DNA from: Knufia peltigerae
Lineage: Eukaryota > Ascomycota > Eurotiomycetes > Chaetothyriales > Trichomeriaceae
Direction of reading: 5' to 3'
DNA: 64,000 nucleotides
NCBI GenBank assembly: GCA_030247855.1
Contig: JAPDRN010000056.1
Location: 1-64,000 of the forward strand
The notes under the pieces are model-generated. The model saw only the letters and a list, made by a program, of their open reading frames with translations, searched no databases and was not told the origin of the DNA. Every line of letters starts with the position of its first letter. Within the stretch, counting starts at the first letter, position 1. Positions 16,971 to 23,933 of the stretch are shown in pieces. A program made the translations under genes and the position numbers.

Positions 16971-17942
16971 AGCCTCATTGGCATTCGCAATCCGCAGCCA
17001 ACCCGATGCGTCGATGAACCCCCGCACCGCTGCAGGATCCTCGTAATCCAGCTCGATCATCCGTGCGATCGCCGCCTGCTCATCCGGCTGCTGCCGCATG
17101 TACTCCTGCGCGATGCGGTAACCAGCGTAGTAGCCCAGATCACTCACCCCGAACGGATTGCGGGCGTTGTTATACAGCCAGTTGTCCAGCGCATCGCCAT
17201 CCATCTCCGCGCTGAAGCGAGCGCGGATCTCCGATTCGTGCAACGGCCCATAGGTGTACAGCGGCAGTGCCGGGCGGCGACCGCTGATGCGCTCTGCGAT
17301 GAACTCGGCCACGCCCTCACGCACCACGTATTGCGCGAGCGAACCGGTGGTCTCGCGCTGCTGGGTGTGCACGTACTCGTGCAGGTTGTTCTGTGCGTTG
17401 TTCGCACCGGGATTGCTGTCGTAGAAGATCCGCAGGCGACTGCGCAACGGCTCCGGCAGTTCACTGACATCCACGCTTGCATCGCCCAGTGCCATCTCCG
17501 CGCCGATCAGCACCTGTTTGCCCAGTGTGGTGCCACCGGTGCGCAGCATGCCCACCGCATAGGTGATGCTGGCCGGGCGCAGGGCAGGGTAGAGCGCTCG
17601 GAACGCAGCCAGATCCTGCTCCAGCGTGGCGCTGGCCTGCCGCGCATTGGCGGTCAGCGGCCGCACCGAGGCCCAGAAGCGCGGCCAGGCGAGCATTGCT
17701 TGTGCGTACTCGGCGGCGGTGTAGTTGCGCACCTTCATCAGCGCATGCAGGCCGGGGCTGCCTGGATCGATGTAGCGTTGCTGCACCAGGGCCACCCGCT
17801 GCGCGGCATCGGGCTGGGCAAGCACCGCATCGTAGGTAACCCAGAAGCGGTCGATATCGTCGGTCCGCACCTGTGGGGGCGCTGCGGCAGAGGCGGCAAA
17901 CGGCAGCAGCAGGGCGAGCATCAGCGGCAGTGGCAGGCGCAT
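16929..17942 (-). CDS. Predicted zinc metalloprotease-like exported protein
   Basis: A 337-residue protein with a signal peptide (MRLPLPLMLALLLPFAASAAA), which sets the start at 17942. The longer open frame upstream runs through a SMAG repeat and is rejected. The motif LHEYVHTQQ is an HExxH zinc site, and the surrounding sequence (YDSNPGANNAQNNLHEY, VVREGVAEFIAERISG) resembles DUF2268/GldB-like zincin proteins. The role is unknown. The last 14 or so codons (from about AAGQRPALPE) are encoded by a SMAG stem-loop. The TAG stop is itself the TAG of another GTAG repeat head. The native C-terminus therefore probably ended differently before the repeats arrived. Confidence 0.82.
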   Translation of the reverse strand: MRLPLPLMLALLLPFAASAAAPPQVRTDDIDRFWVTYDAVLAQPDAAQRVALVQQRYIDPGSPGLHALMKVRNYTAAEYAQAMLAWPRFWASVRPLTANARQASATLEQDLAAFRALYPALRPASITYAVGMLRTGGTTLGKQVLIGAEMALGDASVDVSELPEPLRSRLRIFYDSNPGANNAQNNLHEYVHTQQRETTGSLAQYVVREGVAEFIAERISGRRPALPLYTYGPLHESEIRARFSAEMDGDALDNWLYNNARNPFGVSDLGYYAGYRIAQEYMRQQPDEQAAIARMIELDYEDPAAVRGFIDASGWLRIANANEAAGQRPALPESQRR

Positions 17943-18013
17943 CCATGGCTCCGGGGCAGGGTCGCAGGTGAGATGCCGCGGGCGCCGGAAAGGTTTAGAG
18001 GCCCGTAGCCGGA

Positions 18014-18035
18014 GTAGTGCCGGCCGCTGGCCGGC
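18014..18035 (+). repeat. SMAG-type stem-loop
   Basis: GTAG followed by TGCCGGCCGCTGGCCGGC, between the metalloprotease start and the tRNA-Lys promoter. Confidence 0.85.
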
Positions 18036-18054
18036 AACTTCGTAGATCCCCGAC

Positions 18055-18084
18055 TTCACCCAGCCCCGCAAAGTACGATAGAAT
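18055..18084 (+). promoter_or_regulatory. Probable tRNA-Lys promoter
   Basis: TTCACC (18055-18060) and TAGAAT (18079-18084) are separated by 18 bp. The tRNA begins 33 bp downstream of the -10 element, a fitting distance for a short 5' leader. Confidence 0.55.
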
Positions 18085-18116
18085 GCCCACCCCGCCGAAA
18101 GGCCGGGGCCTTGCAT

Positions 18117-18192
18117 GGGCCGTTAGCTCAGTCGGTAGAGCAGAAGACTTTTAATCTTTTGGTCGATGGTTCGAATCCATCACGGCCCACCA
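18117..18192 (+). tRNA. tRNA-Lys (anticodon UUU)
   Basis: A 76-nt gene with acceptor stem GGGCCGT/ACGGCCC, discriminator A and encoded CCA. The D-arm is TAGCTCAGTCGGTAGAGC and the anticodon stem GAAGA/TCTTT closes the loop CTTTTAA, giving anticodon TTT. The T-arm is ATGGTTCGAATCCAT. Its last 47 nt plus 4 nt beyond (18146-18196) are repeated exactly at 19904-19954, marking it as the integration site of the small island that follows. The gene itself is intact. The terminator expected just after it is found instead beyond the second repeat. Confidence 0.97.
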
Positions 18193-18196
18193 TTGC
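18146..18196 (+). other. attL: tRNA-Lys 3' end
   Basis: This 51-bp segment (anticodon stem to 4 nt past CCA) matches 19904-19954 exactly. The sequences diverge immediately on both sides. Exact duplication of a tRNA 3' end flanking an integrase remnant is the usual mark of site-specific integration. Confidence 0.9.
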
Positions 18197-18265
18197 GACA
18201 GAAGGGTTTCGGAGCGATTCGGGGCCCTTTTTGTTTTTCCGCAATCGGCAATCTTTTCCGCAAAA

Positions 18266-19250
18266 TCACTTTGTCGGGGTTACGCGATCGCCCTTGCGCT
18301 TTCGGGTATAGGTCTCGGTCATCACGACGGAAGAGTGTCCCAACTGCCGCTGTGCCTGGCGAATGTCCGCCGCCGAGTCGGCCTTGTCGGTGCCCGCCTT
18401 CGCCCGCAGATCCCGGAACTGAAACGCTGCTTTGGGCACGCCGGCACGCGCGCGCTGCGTCGAACCGGCTCCGCAGCTGGCCTTTGCTCAGGGGCTAGCC
18501 GTACTCATCCAGCAGCAGCGCCGTGTGCACGATCACCGCGCCCTTTTGCTTGCCGCGCCGCTTGAATGTCCTGGCGCCGAAGCGAACCAATAGTTCGGCC
18601 AGCTCGCCCTCGATGGCAATACGCAGCTTGTGCTTTGTCTTGCTCTGGCTGATGTGCAGGAAGCCATCGCGCACGTCCCGCCTGTCCATGTTGAGGGCGT
18701 CCGACGGGCGTTGTCCTGTGAGATAGGCCAGATCCAGCGCATCGCGCAGCGGCTGATCCGCCGCCTCCCACACTGCCCGGTATACGTCATCCTCGACGTA
18801 CACATCCCGGCCCGCTTCGCCGAAACCACGCACACCCTTGCAAGGGTTCTCCGCGTCGGTGAAGCCCCATTCCCTACACTTGTTCCATAGATGACTGAGT
18901 AGCGCCTTCTCGCGGTTGGCGCTGACCATGGCCACCGTCCCGTTCTTGGTGCGCCAGTCGAGGTACTGCCGAACGTGAAGCGGTCGGATCTTGGCCAGCG
19001 GTGCGGGCGGGTTGCAGAAGAATTCTTCCAGCTTCACCAGCTCGGCTAGAATGACCTTCGCCGTTGATGCGCGCTTCTTCGGTATGATCAACTGCTTGTA
19101 GCGCGTAGCGGCGTCCCTGAAGGCCACGATCTCCGGGACAACCGCCTCAGTTGCCATCAGCTCGGCCCATTTACGCACGGCCTCGGGGTAGCTCTTGCCC
19201 AGCGGTGTTTCTCGCCGAGGCTTGCCGCCGTGAGCCGGGGGACGACGCTT
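18266..19250 (-). pseudogene. Tyrosine recombinase (phage-type integrase), broken
   Basis: The remnant integrase of the island, reading toward tRNA-Lys. The open part (18495-19178) has the core-binding domain (IRPLHVRQYLDWRTKNGT) and the start of the catalytic domain with the first Arg (AYLTGQRPSDAL). It is ended by a TAG at 18495-18497. Reading past it continues PLSKGQLRSRFDAARA. About 15 codons later the frame shifts at a CGCGCGCG run near 18446-18456, consistent with loss of one CG pair. The rest (QFRDLRAKAGT, QLGHSSVVMTETYTR) then follows in a shifted frame to a stop at 18266. The N-terminal end is also unclear: coding similarity (PLGKSYPEAVRKW) extends upstream of the GTG at 19178. Two lesions make the enzyme almost certainly inactive. 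Confidence 0.85.
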
Positions 19251-19379
19251 TCACCGTGTTTGCGACCTGCAGCGGGTTCGCAATGCGTACTCCATCGACT
19301 TGAGGCAGCCCCGATGCACCTCAAGTCCGGCCTCGCAGGCATGAAGGCGGTCAAGGATTTCGGTGATCTCGGTGCTCAT
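19251..19379 (-). CDS. Possible 42-residue protein upstream of the integrase
   Basis: An ATG at 19379 opens a 42-codon frame (MSTEITEILDRLHACEAGLE and on) ending in TGA at 19251-19253. The integrase-like frame resumes directly after this stop in the same phase. It could be a small island gene, or the N-terminal part of the integrase reading frame cut by a stop. Amphipathic Leu/Ile/His spacing suggests a helix. No family recognised. Confidence 0.35.
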   Translation of the reverse strand: MSTEITEILDRLHACEAGLEVHRGCLKSMEYALRTRCRSQTR

Positions 19380-19427
19380 GGCGGGCTCGACAGGTATTGG
19401 TGGGGAAGACGACCGAAGCCGGGGTCA

Positions 19428-19766
19428 TCAATTGGCACCCAGCAACATCGCCGCCAGCGTGAGGGCAAGCGAGAACAGCGATACTCCCAGCACCTGCAGA
19501 CCTCTAAGGCCGTTTAGGTGCGCAACCATGGCGACGATAGTCATGCAGATCATCCCTGCAGCGAACAGAGCCATCAGCAGTAGCGGCATCATCATCATCA
19601 TGCCCATGCCGCTGTAAGCGCCACCGCCGGTCGGCCAGGGCAGTACAGCATTGATGATCAGGACCAGCAGGGCCAGTCCAATGGCGGTGAGGTAGCTGAT
19701 CCGCATCGCTCGTGAGCGGTGGGCCGCCCGTGTGCTTACGCTGGCCGAAGTGCTGCGGTTCTCCAT
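19428..19766 (-). CDS. Small membrane protein in island remnant
   Basis: A 112-residue protein starting at the ATG at 19766, which has GGGAG four bases upstream; the open frame extends 27 codons further without a ribosome site. After a Ser/Arg-rich N-terminus there are two or three hydrophobic stretches: YLTAIGLALLVLIINAVLPW, MMMMMPLLLMALFAAGMICM and GVSLFSLALTLAAMLLGAN. I do not recognise a family. It lies inside the segment bounded by the 51-bp tRNA repeats and is the only apparently intact gene there. The upstream DNA (19860-19900) is much more AT-rich than its surroundings and could hold its promoter. Confidence 0.65.
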   Translation of the reverse strand: MENRSTSASVSTRAAHRSRAMRISYLTAIGLALLVLIINAVLPWPTGGGAYSGMGMMMMMPLLLMALFAAGMICMTIVAMVAHLNGLRGLQVLGVSLFSLALTLAAMLLGAN

Positions 19767-19903
19767 GTCGCTCCCAGTTTGATGAAAGACGTTCCGCAAA
19801 ATTTCAAAGCTCTTTGTGCCGCAAGGCTTGCAGGCGTTCGTTTTCATCGCCTATGCGGAACGGATAGAAGCGTAAGGTATTGAAAAATATTTGGTTGTCC
19901 TGT

Positions 19904-19954
19904 GACTTTTAATCTTTTGGTCGATGGTTCGAATCCATCACGGCCCACCATTGC
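19904..19954 (+). other. attR: duplicated tRNA-Lys 3' end
   Basis: Exact 51-bp copy of 18146-18196. It cannot form a tRNA because the 5' half is missing. It is followed after 26 bp by a terminator that presumably served tRNA-Lys before integration. Confidence 0.9.
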
Positions 19955-19978
19955 AGGCAATGACTCCGGTCATCCAGA

Positions 19979-20006
19979 AAGGCACCGCCAAGCGGTGCCT
20001 TTTTTG
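19979..20006 (+). terminator. Rho-independent terminator
   Basis: Stem GGCACCGC/GCGGTGCC with a 3-nt loop, followed by TTTTTT. Its place after the duplicated tRNA end suggests it is the original tRNA-Lys terminator. Confidence 0.85.
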
Positions 20007-20023
20007 TTGCAGAACCTGAGGTC

Positions 20024-20341
20024 CTACTTGGACTTTGCGCCCTGGGAACGGGCCGCCTCACGGTCTGCCGCTGCCTGGGCGGCTACCGCGGCCGCGTTCG
20101 CAGCACGCTCCACTGCGGCGCGCTCTGCGTCGAACCGGGCCTGCCGCTGGGCGCTGTAATTGCGCTCCAGTTCCAGCGAAGCAATGAAGCTGTCGGGATG
20201 CTTTGCGGCGCACGCCTGCTGCACCAATTGCACGGCATGGTCGGACAGGCCGGGTTGGATGTTGCCGAGCAGGCAGTCGGCGTACGGTACGGACGCGGCC
20301 GGGCTTGCGGCCAGTGCGGCAATGATCATGGCATTCAACAT
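20024..20341 (-). CDS. Hypothetical protein with Ala-rich helical tail
   Basis: A 105-residue protein. The ATG at 20341 is preceded by a strong AAGGAGG ribosome site. The N-terminus (MLNAMIIAALAASPAASV) looks like a short signal peptide. Two Cys follow (PYADCLLGN, QQACAAKHPD). The second half (about residues 60-105) is a predicted long charged helix rich in Ala, Arg and Glu. No family recognised. An exported small protein with a coiled-coil tail is the most that can be said. It lies just outside the island repeat, facing the terminator. Confidence 0.7.
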   Translation of the reverse strand: MLNAMIIAALAASPAASVPYADCLLGNIQPGLSDHAVQLVQQACAAKHPDSFIASLELERNYSAQRQARFDAERAAVERAANAAAVAAQAAADREAARSQGAKSK

Positions 20342-20421
20342 GCGAACCTCCTTGTGTCAGTGTCGATGGAACTCGGGACGAACCCGGCCCGAGTATGGGC
20401 TGGATTGTGGTGCAGGTGCGC

Positions 20422-20778
20422 CTACTCAGGCCGGATATCCCGGCACACCAGCTCCGCCAGCCCGCGGCAGGCGAAGAACAGCCCTTCGACCACGCCGTCA
20501 TCCAGATGCCGATCCGGCGTTGCCATCGATCGGCAGCGATCGATGGCGTGCAGCATCTCTGCCACGGTCAGCATGCCGACGGCGGCCCGCTCCACGCGTG
20601 ACAGTGCCACCCTGCGCCCTGCGGGAAGGCTTGCATCAGGCCAGGGCTGGCCGTCTGCACCTTCGCCCGCCCGGATGCGTTCGAGGCAGCCCAGAAACGT
20701 GCTTAGTTCGGGTATGGGGTTGTCATCGTCGTCGTTGACGCTGGCTACATATGAGGCATAGGACGGACGTTCGGTCAT
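20422..20778 (-). CDS. Orphan 118-residue protein behind a structured leader
   Basis: The start is set by ATG 20778 with GAGGAAG about 7 nt upstream. The protein begins MTERPSYASYVASVNDDDDN. It is mostly helical, soluble, and ends in LDDGVVEGLFFACRGLAELV. I do not recognise a named family. What sets it apart is its leader: about 60-220 nt upstream on the same strand is a branched RNA fold resembling phage C4 antisense RNAs. A sequence complementary to that fold lies between it and this gene. By analogy this could be the gene such an RNA silences, but that is inference. The open frame also runs back through the leader. Confidence 0.65.
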   Translation of the reverse strand: MTERPSYASYVASVNDDDDNPIPELSTFLGCLERIRAGEGADGQPWPDASLPAGRRVALSRVERAAVGMLTVAEMLHAIDRCRSMATPDRHLDDGVVEGLFFACRGLAELVCRDIRPE

Positions 20779-20826
20779 CTCGGCTTCCTCGGCTCTGGGG
20801 TGGGAATGCCACCGCGCAGAGCGGGT

Positions 20827-20842
20827 GGCGGACGGTGCGTGG
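20827..20842 (-). promoter_or_regulatory. Candidate target site for the C4-like RNA
   Basis: This 16-nt stretch is complementary, at 15 of 16 positions, to 20891-20906, which forms one side of a hairpin inside the C4-like RNA. It lies just downstream of that RNA and about 50 nt upstream of the 118-residue gene. Confidence 0.45.
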
Positions 20843-21002
20843 CTGCAAGCCGGGATGATTAGAGCCATTGACCGGCGGGCACGAAGGCCCCCACGCACCG
20901 CCCGCCATAAAGGCCGACGGATTACCCGCCGACACCATTGGAAGATGATGCCGGCGGGCAAGCGTAAACAACGGCTCGAAAATCATCACGGGCTTGCAGG
21001 CC
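20841..21002 (-). ncRNA. C4-like antisense (immunity) RNA candidate
   Basis: On the minus strand, 21002-20981 pairs with 20860-20841 (9 bp plus 7 bp with small bulges), extended by GAGCC/GGCTC further in. This closes a junction with two inner hairpins: 20958-20952 with 20931-20925 (7 bp) and 20906-20900 with 20880-20874 (7 bp). A closing stem with two hairpins, lying upstream of a small gene and containing a segment complementary to the following leader, is the layout of the C4 RNAs of phages P1/P7. The overlapping reading frame (20723-20989) has a GNPSAFMAGG string like the Ash/Icd-like products often annotated over such RNAs. Covariation was not tested. Confidence 0.5.
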
Positions 21003-21481
21003 CGGTGCCACCCGTTGTCGGTGGCGCAGCATGGTGTTTACGCCTGCGCTTGGATTTCAATCAGAAATTTCCGGAAGGACATGCGGAATCCAGACGCGCG
21101 ACGATGGTGGCGCAGGCCTGTCTTGCGCAGCAAGCGTCAGTACACGACGCATTCGTTTCCGCGTTTGGCTGATCGCGTTGGAGAATGCCGCAAATCGCAC
21201 ATGGCGGCGCATCTGTCGTGAACCAGCGCGTGTAAAGCTGGCTTCGCTTTCGCCGTCAATGTCCTCTGTGCGTTCCTGTGTGCCCACCGCATTTCGGTGC
21301 AGGTGCGACGGTAGAGGCGTCCTTGGCGGTTCAAACGCGACACGTGGCGGTGCACGCCACGGCAAGTGATCCACGCATGGCGTGGATCTACGCATCCGGC
21401 AGGGATGTTAAGCACGTCGCAGGCGCCAACGCTTGCCTCCGGACGCTATGCTCGGCATCTTTCCCAGGATGGGGCGCCCGA
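21003..21481. other. Intergenic stretch without a supported gene
   Basis: I see no reading frame with good start signals here. Notable are TGTTTACGC at about 21035, complementary to part of the C4-like RNA (20961-20970), a GCCACC/GGTGGC hairpin at about 21007-21025, and one SMAG-type repeat at 21368. Confidence 0.5.
21368..21391 (-). repeat. SMAG-type stem-loop
   Basis: GATCCACGCATGGCGTGGATC followed by TAC, the reverse complement of the GTAGATCCACGCCATGCGTGG form seen at 23390, 31224 and elsewhere. Confidence 0.85.
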
Positions 21482-22327
21482 ATGCGCTTGATCGTGCTGT
21501 CGCTGTTGTTGTCCGCTGTCTCCGCCACGCCGCTGATGGCCGCCGAACCGGCGTCGCAGCCGGCGGTCGCTTCGCCGCTGGCCATCGGCGAAACCTTCAC
21601 CATCGAATCCAGGGCGCTGGGCGAAACCCGCCGCATCAACGTGTACCGCCCAAAGCCATGGGGCCTGGACCCGAAGACGCCGCTGCCGGTGATCTACATG
21701 CCGGACGGTGGCATCAGCGAGGACTTCCTGCACGTGGCCGGGCTTGTGCAGGTACTGACCGGCAACGGCAGCATGCGTCCGTTCCTGTTGGTTGGTATCG
21801 AGAACACCGAGCGCCGCCGCGACATGACCGGCCCCAGCAACGTGGCGGAGGATCGCAAGATCGCGCCACGTATTGGTGGCTCGGCGGCATATCGCGATTT
21901 CCTGCGCGATGAACTGATGCCGCAGGTGCGCCAGCGCTACCCGACCACCGACGAGCGCGCGCTGATCGGCGAATCGCTGGCGGGCCTGTTCGTGGTCGAG
22001 ACGCTGCTGCAGGAACCGACCTTGTTCAACAGTTACATCGCGCTGGATCCCAGTCTGTGGTGGAACCGCAGCGCTTTGCTATCTGGCGCAGGCAAGCAGT
22101 TGCCGTCAGTTGCCCGCAGTGGCGCACGGCTGTTCCTGGCCAGCAGTGGTCAGCCGGAGCTGGCCGCGTCGAGCGCACGCTTGGCGGCAGTGATGCAGCA
22201 GGCATCACCGGCAACGCTGGTGAAGTACCAGCCGCTGCCGGAAGAGACCCACGCGACGATCTATCACCCCGCGGCACTGCAGGCCCTGCGGACGCTGTTC
22301 CCGGCACCGCCGCCGGCTTCGCCCTGA
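21482..22327 (+). CDS. Exported alpha/beta-hydrolase (esterase family)
   Basis: A 281-residue hydrolase related to enterochelin esterase-type (Esterase D) enzymes. The signal peptide (MRLIVLSLLLSAVSATPLMA) sets the start at 21482; the longer open frame comes from upstream noncoding DNA. The nucleophile elbow is GESLAG (about residue 160), preceded by PVIYMPDGG. A His in the final block (EETHATIYHPAALQAL) probably completes the triad. The periplasmic substrate is unknown; relatives act on siderophores or acyl esters. The next gene encodes a second hydrolase of similar design 87 bp downstream. Confidence 0.85.
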   Translation: MRLIVLSLLLSAVSATPLMAAEPASQPAVASPLAIGETFTIESRALGETRRINVYRPKPWGLDPKTPLPVIYMPDGGISEDFLHVAGLVQVLTGNGSMRPFLLVGIENTERRRDMTGPSNVAEDRKIAPRIGGSAAYRDFLRDELMPQVRQRYPTTDERALIGESLAGLFVVETLLQEPTLFNSYIALDPSLWWNRSALLSGAGKQLPSVARSGARLFLASSGQPELAASSARLAAVMQQASPATLVKYQPLPEETHATIYHPAALQALRTLFPAPPPASP

Positions 22328-22414
22328 GAGTGGCTTGGCGTACGGCAACGCGGCGTGTGAGGATGCGGTAGCGGCGCCACCTGCGTGCGCCGCCCGCAAC
22401 GGGAGAGCGAACGG

Positions 22415-23353
22415 ATGCAGCGTGTGCGTGGATGGAGTGTGGCGGTCTGCCTGGCCGTAAGTGGTTGTGCGATGTCGGTGGCGCCGCCGGCCGCGCAGGG
22501 TGAAGCGAAGGAGAGCGCGGCCACCGCTGTGCCGGGCGTGGTGCTGCCCGATACAGAGTCACTGCGCGTGCATGACCCGATCGGGCGCGACTATGCCCTG
22601 TGGGTGGCATTGCCTGCCGGCTACGCGGCACATCCGCAGAAGCGCTATCCGGTGCTGTACGTGACCGATGCGCTGTACAGCTTCCCGTTGGTGCGCAGCG
22701 TGCGCAACCTGGTAGGGCAGCAGGGCGTCAACATCGAGGATTTCATCCTGGTCGGGTTGCCGCCGCAGGAAGGGCTGACGTCCAAGCAGAGCCGCTCGCG
22801 CGATTACACGCCCAGCAACCCGGTGCGCACGCCAGCCGGCTACTACAGCGATGATGTTATCTACGGTGGTGCCGCGCACTATCGCGACTTTGTGGCTGCG
22901 CAGGTGTTGCCGATGGTCGATGCGCGCTACCGTACCGATCCGGCCCGGCGCGTGTTCGCGGGTCATTCCTATGGCGCGCTGTTTGGTGCTTACGTGCTGA
23001 CGACCCAGCCCGACATGTTCGGCACCTACATCCTGTCCAGCCCGTCGCTGTGGTTCGACCAGCGTCTGTTGCCGCGCATGCAGGACGCTGCCGTCATCCC
23101 GGCGCAGCCGACCCGCGTGCTGTTGTCAGTGGGCAGCTACGAGACGGTCAAGGAAGGGCCGCGCTACTCCACCGGCAACGACATGCTGCAGCAGGCCGCC
23201 GACTTTACTGCCCAGCTGCAGCGCAGTGGCCGCAAGCTGCAGGTGGAGAACATCGTGATTGATGGCGAAGACCATCTCACTGTGTATCCGCGGGTGATCA
23301 CCCGTGCGCTGCTGCAGGTGCTTCCAGGCGAAGGACCGTATACCGGCGGTTGA
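22415..23353 (+). CDS. Lipoprotein alpha/beta-hydrolase (esterase family)
   Basis: A 312-residue hydrolase with a lipobox (VSGC, Cys near residue 18), so it is probably membrane-anchored in the periplasm. The ATG at 22415 has GGGAGAG upstream. Core features are the PVLYVTDALYSFPLV strand, the nucleophile elbow GHSYGA (about residue 190) and a His near the end in DGEDHLTVYPRVI. It belongs to the same broad esterase group as the preceding gene and follows it on the same strand, so the two may act on related substrates. Substrate unknown. Two tandem SMAG repeats follow. Confidence 0.85.
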   Translation: MQRVRGWSVAVCLAVSGCAMSVAPPAAQGEAKESAATAVPGVVLPDTESLRVHDPIGRDYALWVALPAGYAAHPQKRYPVLYVTDALYSFPLVRSVRNLVGQQGVNIEDFILVGLPPQEGLTSKQSRSRDYTPSNPVRTPAGYYSDDVIYGGAAHYRDFVAAQVLPMVDARYRTDPARRVFAGHSYGALFGAYVLTTQPDMFGTYILSSPSLWFDQRLLPRMQDAAVIPAQPTRVLLSVGSYETVKEGPRYSTGNDMLQQAADFTAQLQRSGRKLQVENIVIDGEDHLTVYPRVITRALLQVLPGEGPYTGG

Positions 23354-23364
23354 CGGCCAATTCC

Positions 23365-23412
23365 ATCCACGCCATGCGTGGATGCACCAGTAGATCCACG
23401 CCATGCGTGGAT
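23365..23412 (+). repeat. Two tandem SMAG-type stem-loops
   Basis: ATCCACGCCATGCGTGGAT at 23365-23383, then the GTAG-headed copy at 23390-23412. They sit between two convergent genes and could form the shared transcript end. Confidence 0.85.
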
Positions 23413-23418
23413 GGGACC

Positions 23419-23841
23419 TCACGCTGCCTGTGCATCCGCCCCGGTCAACACGCCCACGTCCGCATGCCGGAAGCACAACCGGATCGCATCCAGCAGCTCG
23501 CTCATGTTGTAGGGCTTGGGCAGGAAGTGGATGCCGTCCTGCAGCTGCGGCAGCACGGCATGCTGGTCCATGCCGGAGGTCACCAGGATCGGCAGCTCGG
23601 GGTACAGACCGCGCACGCGGTTGGCGGCCTCGATGCCACTGACCCGGCCGAGATTGACGTCGGTGAACATCAGGTCGAAGCGCTCACCGGCCGCCAGCAG
23701 GCCCAGCGCGGCTTCGGCGCTGCTCACGCCTGCGACGTGGCAGGCCTGGCTCTCCAGCGCCATCCGGCTCAGTTCACGGGTTTCCTCGGCGTCTTCGATC
23801 AGCAGGACGCGTGGTTCAACGTGGCGCTTGGACAGCAGCAT
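23419..23841 (-). CDS. Single-domain response regulator
   Basis: A stand-alone receiver protein of 140 residues with no output domain. The start MLLSKRHVEPRVLLIED is chosen because the receiver fold begins right after it. The acidic pocket (LLIEDAEE), the phospho-acceptor Asp (LMFTDVNLG, about residue 59), the Thr/Ser position (ILVTSG) and the Lys (FLPKPYN) are all present. It should be phosphorylated by a histidine kinase encoded elsewhere; none is adjacent. The N-terminal part is preceded by an alternative upstream start that adds 17 residues. Confidence 0.88.
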   Translation of the reverse strand: MLLSKRHVEPRVLLIEDAEETRELSRMALESQACHVAGVSSAEAALGLLAAGERFDLMFTDVNLGRVSGIEAANRVRGLYPELPILVTSGMDQHAVLPQLQDGIHFLPKPYNMSELLDAIRLCFRHADVGVLTGADAQAA

Positions 23842-23933
23842 GACGCAACAACTCCGGACGACAGGGCATGAAAGGCGCGCAAGTATGCGCAAGCCCCCAG
23901 TGAGCCCCGTGTGCAGGATTGGCTAAGTGGGCG

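Noticed and set aside
19157..19354. Open frame MTAFMPARPDLRC upstream of the integrase
   Set aside because: Out of phase with the integrase similarity and without a ribosome site; probably chance, although part of it could be a remnant integrase N-terminus.
23355..23415. Regular repeats near 23.4 kb as a CRISPR array
   Set aside because: They are two palindromic SMAG elements with no spacers of constant size.
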